Origin: CAYWKU01 sp964459325
GTDB taxonomy: Bacteria; RBG-13-61-14; CAYWKU01
Reading direction: 5' to 3'
Assembly: GCA_964459325.1 (NCBI GenBank)
Contig: CAYWKU010000007.1
Location: forward strand, 1-64,000
Length of the DNA: 64,000 nucleotides
The translations under genes and the position numbers were made by a program. A model generated the notes under the pieces. It was given only the letters and a program-made list of their open reading frames with translations. It did not search any database and was not told where the DNA came from. This document shows, piece by piece, positions 1 to 7,746 of the stretch. Numbering within the stretch: position 1 is the first letter of the stretch; every line of letters begins with the position of its first letter.

Positions 1-18
1 AAGGGGTTAAAACCCCTT
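1..18. repeat. Perfect 8-2-8 inverted repeat
   Basis: AAGGGGTT-AA-AACCCCTT is a perfect palindrome at the very start of the window. It could be the terminator of an upstream gene or an operator. It overlaps a possible TTG start for the cupin gene at 17, which argues against that start. Confidence 0.5.
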
Positions 19-118
19 GTCTGGAAAAGACATTCTCGGGGAGCTACAGAAAAAAGCCTTTTCTCCCCCTGAAGCCTGTTTTGCAGCGGCCTCTAATAAT
101 AAAGAAAGGTTGAATATC

Positions 119-511
119 ATGAACTCTTTTATGGATGACCGAGGGTGGGCTTTTTACGACATTTTCGAGGATATGTCCGGGCAGATTAACTACTCGGTGC
201 TCTATCCAGGCATTGTCAAAGCATGGCATCGACACAAACACCAGACCGACTACTTCTTCGTGGCAATGGGTGACGCTCGCGTGGCGCTGCACGACCAGGA
301 CAAGGGCGAGACCAAAACATACTACATTGGCGAGCATAACCCGCAGGTGATTAAGATACCCCCCGGCATCTGGCACGGATACAGAGCGGTGGGGAACAGG
401 CCCTGCGGACTAATCTACTACGTGAACAAAAAGTACGACCCTCAAAACCCGGACGAAGAGCGCGCGCCGTGGGACAGCTTCGGATATAACTGGTCTACGG
501 AAAACAAATAA
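119..511 (+). CDS. Cupin-fold protein, dTDP-4-dehydrorhamnose 3,5-epimerase (RmlC)-like
   Basis: A small protein of about 130 residues from the ATG at 119. The pattern DDRGW, then WHRHKHQTDYFFV, IKIPPGIWHGY and a C-terminal PWDSFGYNW is that of RmlC-like cupins that act on or bind nucleotide sugars. The histidine pairs WHRHKH and GIWHGY are at the usual cupin metal/active-site positions. The frame stays open upstream to a TTG at 17, which would add 34 residues. I prefer the ATG because AAAGG precedes it by about 9 nt and the TTG lies inside a palindrome. No sugar-nucleotide neighbours are visible, so the substrate is unknown. It could be a non-catalytic cupin. Confidence 0.7.
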   Translation: MNSFMDDRGWAFYDIFEDMSGQINYSVLYPGIVKAWHRHKHQTDYFFVAMGDARVALHDQDKGETKTYYIGEHNPQVIKIPPGIWHGYRAVGNRPCGLIYYVNKKYDPQNPDEERAPWDSFGYNWSTENK

Positions 512-558
512 CGCTCAGGCCGCCCGTTAAGCAGCCGGAATGTCCGCAACTTGTACTT

Positions 559-2565
559 TCAGAAAAGTGAGCTGATTTCCTCTTCGAATTTATCGTATAT
601 AATCCGCCGTTTCATTTTCAGGGTGGGCGTCAACTCACCGTTCTCCTCGGTAAACTGCACCGGCAGGAGCCGATACCTTTTCACCTGCTCGTAGCGGGCA
701 AGGTTCGCGTTGGCCTCGGCCACTCTTTCATCGTAAAGTTTTATCACTTCCGGGTGATTTACGAGCTCTTCCCTGCTCGGGAACGAGATTCCATTGTCCC
801 GGGCCCACTTTTCGAGCAGCTCGAACTGGGGCACTACCAGCGCCGCGATGTACCTCTGCTTGTCACCAACCGCGCAGGCCTGCTCGATGAACGTGTCGTT
901 GGTGAGCGCCAGCTCGATGGGATGAGGAGCCACGTTTTTGCCCCCGGCGGTGACAATCAATTCCTTCTTCCGGTCGGTTATCTTCAGGAACCCGTCCTCG
1001 TCGAACTCCCCGATGTCGCCGGTCATGAAATAACCGTCATCGGTAAACACCTCGTCGGTCAGGTCCGGTCGGTTGTAGTAGCCGTGCTCGCGCTTGAATA
1101 CCTGGGGGCCTTTCACCAGTATTTCCCCGTCGGAAGCCAGCTTGATGTCCGTCCACCTGACGGGGCGGCCCACGGTACCGGGCTTTATCTGCATCCGTGG
1201 AAGCAGCATATTCGATACGAAAGCCAGCTTGACGAACCCCGCCGGGCTTCTCATGGGGTTCTTGCCCTGCCCCTGCATGAGCACCATGCAGTCAACCAGC
1301 CAGTCCAGTACCTTGTGGTATATCCACTTGTCCGGCAACGGGTCTTTGAAATCCGGGCCGTTCCAGCTTACGGCGCTTGTGGTCTCTGTAAGCCCGTAAC
1401 CTTCCGAGATAATCATGTTCATGTTGCGGAAGAATTTATTCACCTCTTTCGATAAAGCTCCCCCGCCGCTGGCGGCCACGACCAGCCTGTCCAGACCCGC
1501 CATCTTGCGTATTTTTTCGTAAACCAGCATCCCCGCCAGCGCAAACTGCAGGGTGACGGTCAGCGGCATCTTTTCACCGTTTATCATGTAGTCCGAAGCC
1601 TTGTCGCCGACTTTCATGGCCCAGTCGAACACCTTCTTCTGCCTGCCCTTCATCTTTGAGCCGGCCACGTGAACGAATTCGTAGACCTTTTCGTAAAGCC
1701 GGGGTATGCTGGCCACCATCTGCGGCCTCACTTCGAGCAGGTTTTCCGGCACCTTCTGGATGCTTTCCGCAAAAGTGATGGTGGTGCCCATGGCCATCTG
1801 GGCGTGGTAGTCGCTGGCACGGCCCATGATGTGACACAGCGGCAGGTGGCACAGGCTGGTAATTCTCAAACCCCGCCCCAGCATCCTCTGAATAACGGCG
1901 GTGCTCAGGAGCACTTCGGTCTGGGCCTTGAAGTTGGATTGGTCAAGCACCACTCCCTTGGGGTTTCCCGTGGTGCCGGAGGTATAGATTATCGAGGCGA
2001 TGTTTTCGAGGTCGAGTTGTTTTCGGCGCTTCTCGAACTCTTCGACCGCCTGCGAACTTTCGGCGCCCTTCTTCTGCAGGGAACCGTAATCCACAACGGA
2101 CGCGTCCGGCGGGTCCTCGACCGGGGCCATGCAACCCACAAATTCGAGCGACGGCACCTTGGGCTTTACCCGCACCGCCTGCTCCATAAGTTCCCTGTCG
2201 CCGGTGATTATGCCCTTTGCCTTGCAGTCATTGAGAATGAACTCTACCTGCGCGTCTGTGCTGGTGGGGTATATGGGCACCCCGATGCCCCCGGACCCCT
2301 GAACGGCCTGGTCGGTTATAATCCACCGGGGCCGGTTGTGAGCGAATATGGCCACCCGGTCGTCCTTTTCGACCCCCAGCTCGATAAGCCCGGCGCCCAT
2401 GTTGCGGGCCTCGTCGGCGGCCTGATTCCATGTGGTATCCACCCATTCGTCGCAGGGGAGGCCGTCTTTGAGTTTCGCGCGCATGAAAACGTCGTCACCG
2501 AACTTCTCCGCCTGGGCGAAAAACAACCCGCTCAGCGAGTTTTCTCTCTGGTAGTTATGTTCCAA
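559..2565 (-). CDS. Long-chain acyl-CoA synthetase (AMP-forming)
   Basis: A 668-residue ANL-superfamily adenylate-forming enzyme that activates fatty acids with ATP and CoA. It carries the P-loop IIYTSGTTGNPKGV near residue 190, the GYGLTETT motif near 400, and the hinge region TGDIGEFDEDGFLKITDRKKE followed by a C-terminal lid, as in FadD15-type long-chain ligases. The start is a TTG with AGGAG six bases upstream. It stands alone, convergent with the cupin gene. With the two FadL-type genes at 52-55 kb it fits a cell that takes up and activates fatty acids, although these genes are not linked. Confidence 0.92.
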   Translation of the reverse strand: MEHNYQRENSLSGLFFAQAEKFGDDVFMRAKLKDGLPCDEWVDTTWNQAADEARNMGAGLIELGVEKDDRVAIFAHNRPRWIITDQAVQGSGGIGVPIYPTSTDAQVEFILNDCKAKGIITGDRELMEQAVRVKPKVPSLEFVGCMAPVEDPPDASVVDYGSLQKKGAESSQAVEEFEKRRKQLDLENIASIIYTSGTTGNPKGVVLDQSNFKAQTEVLLSTAVIQRMLGRGLRITSLCHLPLCHIMGRASDYHAQMAMGTTITFAESIQKVPENLLEVRPQMVASIPRLYEKVYEFVHVAGSKMKGRQKKVFDWAMKVGDKASDYMINGEKMPLTVTLQFALAGMLVYEKIRKMAGLDRLVVAASGGGALSKEVNKFFRNMNMIISEGYGLTETTSAVSWNGPDFKDPLPDKWIYHKVLDWLVDCMVLMQGQGKNPMRSPAGFVKLAFVSNMLLPRMQIKPGTVGRPVRWTDIKLASDGEILVKGPQVFKREHGYYNRPDLTDEVFTDDGYFMTGDIGEFDEDGFLKITDRKKELIVTAGGKNVAPHPIELALTNDTFIEQACAVGDKQRYIAALVVPQFELLEKWARDNGISFPSREELVNHPEVIKLYDERVAEANANLARYEQVKRYRLLPVQFTEENGELTPTLKMKRRIIYDKFEEEISSLF

Positions 2566-2661
2566 AATATTCTCCTTTTACAGGCTTAAAAACATATGCA
2601 ATCAATATAGAGTAATAATCAAAATTTCAAAAAAATGAAAGAGGGGGCTTTGGAAGTTTTT

Positions 2662-2723
2662 TCACGCAAAAGCGATAAGGTTACAATTTTTAGTATCTTG
2701 GCGTCTTTGCGCCTTTGTGTGAG
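2662..2723. repeat. Dispersed CACGCAAAG-type repeat, inverted pair
   Basis: TCACGCAAAAGCGATAAG at 2662 is mirrored by CTTGGCGTCTTTGCGC and the following bases at 2697-2723, which read CTCACACAAAGGCGC on the other strand. The same motif recurs at 4259 (ACTCACGCAAAGCCGC) and, shorter, at 4382. It fills the gap between gatA and the acyl-CoA synthetase start and looks like a low-complexity dispersed repeat. Confidence 0.5.
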
Positions 2724-2732
2724 TCAATCTTC

Positions 2733-4202
2733 TCAACCAAGCCGGGGGCGTTGTTTATGCCATTCGCTCGATTGCTCGTAAGCCCCCGCCACGTGGAAGA
2801 TGGTCTCCTCCCCGAGCGCCGGGGCGATTATCTGCAACCCCACCGGCAGTCCCTTCGAGTCGAACCCGCAGGGCACGCTCATCCCCGGAAGCCCCGCCAT
2901 GTTGCAGGGCACCGTGAACACGTCCGATAAGTACATCTCGAGCGGGTCGCCGGTCTTTTCGCCCAGCTTGAACGCCGTGGTGGGGCTGGTGGGTGTGACG
3001 ACGGCATCCACTTTACCGAAAGCCTGCTCGAAATCCCGCCTGATTAGTGTGCGCACCTGCATGGCCTTGCGGTAGTAGGCGTCGTAGTACCCGGCGCTGA
3101 GGACGTAGGCGCCCAGCATTATCCGCCGCTTCACTTCGTCCCCGAAACCTTCCGAGCGGGTGGCCTTGTACATCTCCAACAGGCCCTCGCCATCGTCCTT
3201 TCGGAAACCGTACTTCACCCCGTCGTAGCGGGCAAGGTTGCTGGAGGCTTCGGCGGGGGCGATGATGTAATATGTGGCGATAGCGTAGTCGGTGTGAGGC
3301 AGGCTTATGTCCACGACTTCCGCCCCCAACTCCCGGAGTCTCCCAACGGCGTCCTTCACGGCTTTTTCCACGTCCGCCTGCATTCCCTCGATAAAATACT
3401 CCTTCGGCACGCCGACCTTCAGTCCCTTCAAGTCTTCCTTTATGGCTGCCTCATAATCGGGCGCCGGCCGGGGTATGCTGGTGGAATCGCACGGGTCGTG
3501 GCCCGCGATGACCTTGAGCAGTATGGCCGAGTCCTTCACGGTGCGGGTCATGGGGCCTACCTGGTCGAGGCTGGAGGCGAAAGCTATCACTCCGTATCGG
3601 CTGACCCTGCCGTAAGTGGGCTTTATTCCTACTATTCCACAAAACGCCGCCGGCTGCCGGATGCTGCCGCCGGTGTCCGTGCCCAACGCTCCCGCGCACA
3701 ACCCCGCCGCTACGGCGGAAGCGCTGCCTCCCGAGGAGCCGCCGGGGGCGGTTTCGCGGTTCCACGGATTGTGTACCGGCCCGAAATGGCTGGTTTCGTT
3801 GCTCGAACCCATTGCGAACTCGTCCATGTTGAGCTTCCCGAGAAAGACCGCTCCGGCTTCTTTCAGCTTGCGGGTGGGAGTGCCTTCGTAGGGAGGTATC
3901 CAGTTATTCAGTATTTTTGAGCCGCAGGTGGTTTTGAGGCCCTCGGTGACGAAAATGTCCTTGATTCCCAGCGGCGCCCCTTCCAGAGGGCGGGCTTCGC
4001 CTCCGGCGAGCCTTTCGTCGGCGGCACGGGCCGCTTCGAGTGCTCCCTCGGCGTCAACCGTGATGTATGCGCCCACGTCGGGGTTGAGTTTTTCGATTTT
4101 TTCGAGATAAGCGCGGGTGAGTTCTTCGCTGGAAACTTCCCGGTTTTTCAGCGATTCCGCTATTTCGGACAGGCTCCGGCCCGTAAGTTCGTTTTCCGAC
4201 AT
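2733..4202 (-). CDS. gatA: Asp-tRNA(Asn)/Glu-tRNA(Gln) amidotransferase subunit A
   Basis: A 489-residue amidase-signature protein that releases ammonia from glutamine so that misacylated Glu-tRNA(Gln) or Asp-tRNA(Asn) can be amidated in the GatCAB complex. The Ser-cis-Ser-Lys machinery is visible: GIKDIF with the catalytic Lys near residue 79, the glycine/serine stretch APGGSSGGSA near 155, and TDTGGSIRQPA with the acyl-enzyme Ser near 178. The length is typical for GatA, and the motifs match GatA rather than generic amidases. No gatB or gatC is nearby, so the complex must be encoded at several loci. The ATG start has no strong Shine-Dalgarno sequence. Confidence 0.95.
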   Translation of the reverse strand: MSENELTGRSLSEIAESLKNREVSSEELTRAYLEKIEKLNPDVGAYITVDAEGALEAARAADERLAGGEARPLEGAPLGIKDIFVTEGLKTTCGSKILNNWIPPYEGTPTRKLKEAGAVFLGKLNMDEFAMGSSNETSHFGPVHNPWNRETAPGGSSGGSASAVAAGLCAGALGTDTGGSIRQPAAFCGIVGIKPTYGRVSRYGVIAFASSLDQVGPMTRTVKDSAILLKVIAGHDPCDSTSIPRPAPDYEAAIKEDLKGLKVGVPKEYFIEGMQADVEKAVKDAVGRLRELGAEVVDISLPHTDYAIATYYIIAPAEASSNLARYDGVKYGFRKDDGEGLLEMYKATRSEGFGDEVKRRIMLGAYVLSAGYYDAYYRKAMQVRTLIRRDFEQAFGKVDAVVTPTSPTTAFKLGEKTGDPLEMYLSDVFTVPCNMAGLPGMSVPCGFDSKGLPVGLQIIAPALGEETIFHVAGAYEQSSEWHKQRPRLG

Positions 4203-4258
4203 GACACCGGTAAGTTAGCCCATGGCTGCGCGAATGCAACATGGCGGCGGCGATAGAG

Positions 4259-4286
4259 ACTCACGCAAAGCCGCTAAGCCGCGAAG
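4259..4286 (+). repeat. Dispersed CACGCAAAG-type repeat
   Basis: ACTCACGCAAAGCCGC followed by TAAGCCGCGAAG is a second copy of the motif at 2662-2723, with a short remnant at 4382. It lies in the 308-bp divergent gap between gatA and the sensor kinase. Confidence 0.4.
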
Positions 4287-4327
4287 TTTTTTCTGGTTTG
4301 GCGCTATGGATAAATGTGTGCCTGCGC

Positions 4328-4357
4328 TTGATTTTTCATTGCCGGATTTGCTAAAAT
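4328..4357 (+). promoter_or_regulatory. Possible sigma-70 promoter for the sensor kinase
   Basis: TTGATT and TAAAAT separated by 18 bp, about 150 bp upstream of the kinase start. This is the best sigma-70-like match in the gap 4203-4510. Otherwise the gap holds only dispersed repeat copies. Confidence 0.3.
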
Positions 4358-4510
4358 ACTGACAGTTAGTATGAAGGCTTTCTCACGCAAACCGCCGGTG
4401 CAGGGAGAGGAGCAGAAAGGGCACTCGTTCTGATGGGCGCAAAAACGGGTTTATAAGACAATTCGAATAAGTTGAAAAACCTTCATTTGTTTTTCGGGGG
4501 GTGGGTAAAA

Positions 4511-7126
4511 ATGAGTGAAATGGAAAGAGGATATCTTGACCTGCTGGCGGAGCTCGTGATTCACCAGGACGCCGAAGGCCGGGTGATATGGGCTAACAAG
4601 GCGGCGGGCGATTCGGTGGGAGAAACTCCGGAGAAGCTGGTGGGGCGTTATTGCTACGAGATATGGCACAATCGCGATTGCCGTTGCGAAAACTGCCCCG
4701 TGCAGGAAGCTATAGAGACCGGAGAGGATAAGGAAGGGGAAATTCAGGGTCTCGACGGAAGGTGGTGGTTAATACGCGCCACGCCGATAAAGAACGATGA
4801 AGGCAAGGTTGAAGGCGCCGTCGAGATAACGCTGGAAATAACCGACCGGAAGCTGAAGGAGCGGGCTCTTGAAGAAAGCGAGGCGAGATACTTATCAGTT
4901 TTCAACCAGAAACTCAATTGCATTTATATACACGATTTCGAAGGCAACTTCATCGACGCCAACGAGGCGGTGCTGGATTTATTGGGATATTCCCGCCAAG
5001 AGATTAAAGCTATGAACCTTTCCTCCGTGGTCCATGAAGACTCCTTGCACCGGGCTTACCGGTCGCTTCAGGAAATCATAAACACCGGCTCCAAGAAGTC
5101 GTTGACCGAATACAAGCTGAAAACAAAAAGCGGAGATACAGTCTGGATTCTTACCCAGGGTTCCCTGATTTACCGGGAAGGCAAGCCGGACAGCGTTCTG
5201 GGGTTTGCCGTAGATATAACCAAGCGGGAAAAAATGGAAGAAGCTTTGCGGGAAAGCGAGGAAAAGTACAGGACATTAATAGAGGCCCTCCCGCATATGG
5301 TGGGCATATTCCAGCAGGGGAGGATGGTATTCGCCAACACCGCCTTCCTGGAAATGTTCGGATATGAGAGCATGGATGAAGCAATCGGAATGAACGAGGC
5401 GCAACTGGTCTCGGAGGATGAGCGTAAACGCATTACCGATTATACCAGGGTCCGGTTGAGGGGGGAAAGCGAGGCTCCCGAGCATTATACCACTGTTTTG
5501 AAGAGAAAAAACGGCGATGTTTTCCCGGCGGAAGTTTTCGTCAAGCAAATTACGTATGAGGGGCAACCCGCCCAACAGGTGATTGCACAGGACATAACCG
5601 ACCGTAAGAGGGCGGAGGAGGCTTTGCGGGAAAGCGAGGAGATGTACAGGGGAGTGGTGGAAGCCTCGCCGGACGGGATAGTTTACATGGACACCGGGCT
5701 TAACATGGTGATGGCCAACCGGCAGGCGGCAGCGCTCCACGGCTACGAGCACCCTGAAGAAATGGTGGGTAAGAACGGAATAGATTTGATTGCCCCGGAA
5801 GACAGGGAACGGGCAAAGGAAACCGCGCGAAAAAGGCTGGAGGGACTTTACGTTGGCCCCAGCGAATACAAAATGTTCCGGCGGGACGGGAATGAATTCC
5901 TGGCGGAGTTTAATTCGGTAATCATCCGGAATGCTCGGGGAGAACCGAAGGGATACATGGCCGTGGTGAGGGATATCACCGAAAGGCGCAAAATGGAGGA
6001 GGAGCTACTGAAGGCCGCCAAGCTGGAGTCGCTGGGAATACTCGCCGGCGGCATAGCTCACGACTTCAACAACATCCTCACCGCCATACTCGGAAATATC
6101 AACCTGGTCTCGGTTAAGGCAAAGCTTGACGACGTCACCCATGCGAGTCTTCGCGAGGCCGAAAAAGCCTGTTATCGCGCCAAGGGGCTTACTTCTCAGC
6201 TCCTTACATTCTCCAAGGGCGGAGCGCCGGTAAGAAAGGCCGCTTCCATAGGGGAGTTATTAACGGACACCATCAACTTTACGGTAAGCGGCTCCAACGT
6301 AAGAGCGGTATTCGACATTGCCGACGATTTGTGGCCGGTGGAAATTGATGAAACCCAGATGAGCCAAGCGTTGAATAACCTGGCCGTCAATTCCATACAC
6401 GCCATGCCGCAGGGCGGAGTTATTACCGTAAAAGCCAAAAACGAAGTCATAGACGAAAATTCTCACCCTCTGAAAGGAGGCAGGTACGTTAAAATATCCA
6501 TTAAAGACGAAGGGATGGGAATCCCGGACAATTACATAGACAAAATTTTTGACCCGTACTTCACCACCAAGCAGAAGGGCAGCGGCCTGGGGCTGGCCAC
6601 AGGCTACTCGGTAATAAACAGGCACGGCGGCTACATATTTGTGGACTCCGAGTTGGGAAAGGGGACCGTTTTTACAATCTACCTGCCGGCCACCGAAAAG
6701 AAACCTCACGTGGAGCCCCGAAAACCCTCCGAAATACGAAGGGGAAGGGGGAGAATATTGCTCATGGACGACGAGGAGATAATCCGCAGGGTGGGCAAGG
6801 AGCTTATCGAGGGGTTGGGCTACGAAGTGGAAACCGCATCGGACGGCGCCGAGGCAATAGAGCTGTATAAAAGGGCGATGGAAGAAGAACGGCCCATAGA
6901 CGTGGTGATAACCGACCTTACGGTGCCCGACGGAATGGGCGGAAGGGAAACGGTGACTGAGCTGTTGAAGCTCGACCCGAACGCCCGGGTTATAGTGTCC
7001 AGCGGCTACTCCTCCGACCACACGATGGGCGATTACGAGCAGTACGGCTTCAAAGGGGTAATCGCAAAGCCTTACAACATGAGGCAGATGGGCGAGGTGC
7101 TGTACGAGGTTATGAGCGAATTGTAA
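4511..7126 (+). CDS. Multi-PAS hybrid sensor histidine kinase with receiver domain
   Basis: An 871-residue cytoplasmic sensor with no membrane segment. Four PAS domains occupy roughly residues 10-500 and each ends in the typical D(I/L)T(E/D)RK-type linker. The first carries an RCENCP cysteine pair. A HisKA domain follows, with the phospho-acceptor His in GGIAHDFNN near residue 517. Then comes an HATPase with N-box NNLAVNSIHAM, DEGMGIP and GSGLGLAT, and a C-terminal receiver (LLMDDEE, phospho-acceptor Asp in ITDLTVPDG near 802, Lys in AKPYN). This architecture usually relays phosphate internally to an external partner, and none is adjacent. The start is the ATG at 4511 after a G-rich Shine-Dalgarno region. 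An upstream in-frame TTG at 4472 is less likely. The ligand is unknown. Confidence 0.9.
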   Translation: MSEMERGYLDLLAELVIHQDAEGRVIWANKAAGDSVGETPEKLVGRYCYEIWHNRDCRCENCPVQEAIETGEDKEGEIQGLDGRWWLIRATPIKNDEGKVEGAVEITLEITDRKLKERALEESEARYLSVFNQKLNCIYIHDFEGNFIDANEAVLDLLGYSRQEIKAMNLSSVVHEDSLHRAYRSLQEIINTGSKKSLTEYKLKTKSGDTVWILTQGSLIYREGKPDSVLGFAVDITKREKMEEALRESEEKYRTLIEALPHMVGIFQQGRMVFANTAFLEMFGYESMDEAIGMNEAQLVSEDERKRITDYTRVRLRGESEAPEHYTTVLKRKNGDVFPAEVFVKQITYEGQPAQQVIAQDITDRKRAEEALRESEEMYRGVVEASPDGIVYMDTGLNMVMANRQAAALHGYEHPEEMVGKNGIDLIAPEDRERAKETARKRLEGLYVGPSEYKMFRRDGNEFLAEFNSVIIRNARGEPKGYMAVVRDITERRKMEEELLKAAKLESLGILAGGIAHDFNNILTAILGNINLVSVKAKLDDVTHASLREAEKACYRAKGLTSQLLTFSKGGAPVRKAASIGELLTDTINFTVSGSNVRAVFDIADDLWPVEIDETQMSQALNNLAVNSIHAMPQGGVITVKAKNEVIDENSHPLKGGRYVKISIKDEGMGIPDNYIDKIFDPYFTTKQKGSGLGLATGYSVINRHGGYIFVDSELGKGTVFTIYLPATEKKPHVEPRKPSEIRRGRGRILLMDDEEIIRRVGKELIEGLGYEVETASDGAEAIELYKRAMEEERPIDVVITDLTVPDGMGGRETVTELLKLDPNARVIVSSGYSSDHTMGDYEQYGFKGVIAKPYNMRQMGEVLYEVMSEL

Positions 7127-7171
7127 GCGAATCGTGACTGATTTGAGGGTATTGTTTTAAAAAATCCAAAG

Positions 7172-7370
7172 TTAAAAATAATCTTTCAATTTTACTTCAA
7201 TGTTTTCTCTTACCTTACCCGCTAAATCCATCGCTTCCTCGGCCTCATTCAGGGTAATCCAGGGAATGTCATCGGGATAACGGACTTCAACGGCGTACTT
7301 TGAAGTCTTCACCCGCTTTTTCTATCCATCGGCGAACCAGTCGTTGTTTAATATCTTCAGGTGGACTCAT
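7172..7370 (-). pseudogene. HEPN-domain toxin gene with a large internal deletion
   Basis: From an ATG at 7370, overlapping the end of the nucleotidyltransferase gene by 14 bp, about 24 residues read as a HEPN N-terminus (MSPPEDIKQRLVRRW, then EKAGEDFK) before a stop. One frame over, immediately after the same point, the sequence continues as YAVEVRYPDDIPW, ITLNEAEEAMDLAGKVREN and a short lysine-rich end, which is a HEPN C-terminus ending at a TAA at 7172. The two ends abut with a frame change, so I infer that a middle segment of roughly 60 codons, normally including most of the helical core, was deleted. The position directly after an MNT gene is the usual HEPN/MNT pairing. Confidence 0.75.
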
Positions 7371-7677
7371 AGATAACTTTACCGTACTTGTTTGCCGGAT
7401 ATCCGATTCCGCCTATGATATTTTTGCTTTCTTCAAATCGCCGGGTATCCATGACAATGATATCGAAAGGATAACCGAGGCCGCGCAACGCCCTGCGGAT
7501 GCGTATATACTCGTTACGCTCGTCTTCCGGAGATTGCTCAAGGATAAGAAGGTCTATATCGCTGTCCCGACTCATGCTGTTGCCCGCAGCAGAGCCGAAG
7601 AGTATGATTCGGTCCGGTTTTGCAACTTTCAAAACGCGGTTAACTATTTCCTTAACCAGTTTTTCATCTATACCCAT
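7357..7677 (-). CDS. MNT-family nucleotidyltransferase (antitoxin-like)
   Basis: A 106-residue minimal nucleotidyltransferase with an intact GSX10DXD signature: GSAAGNSMSRDSDIDL near residues 29-44, and a third acidic residue in FDIIVMD. Proteins of this family pair with HEPN ribonucleases, either blocking or AMPylating them. Here the partner immediately downstream is reduced to a deleted remnant, so the antitoxin seems to have outlived its toxin. The ATG start lacks a clear Shine-Dalgarno sequence. Confidence 0.85.
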   Translation of the reverse strand: MGIDEKLVKEIVNRVLKVAKPDRIILFGSAAGNSMSRDSDIDLLILEQSPEDERNEYIRIRRALRGLGYPFDIIVMDTRRFEESKNIIGGIGYPANKYGKVIYEST

Positions 7678-7746
7678 TTAGTGAAAATTTTACCACTTCG
7701 GAGGCTCAATACGCAACTCGACAACGGGATGCGGAAAGTTCATTAT

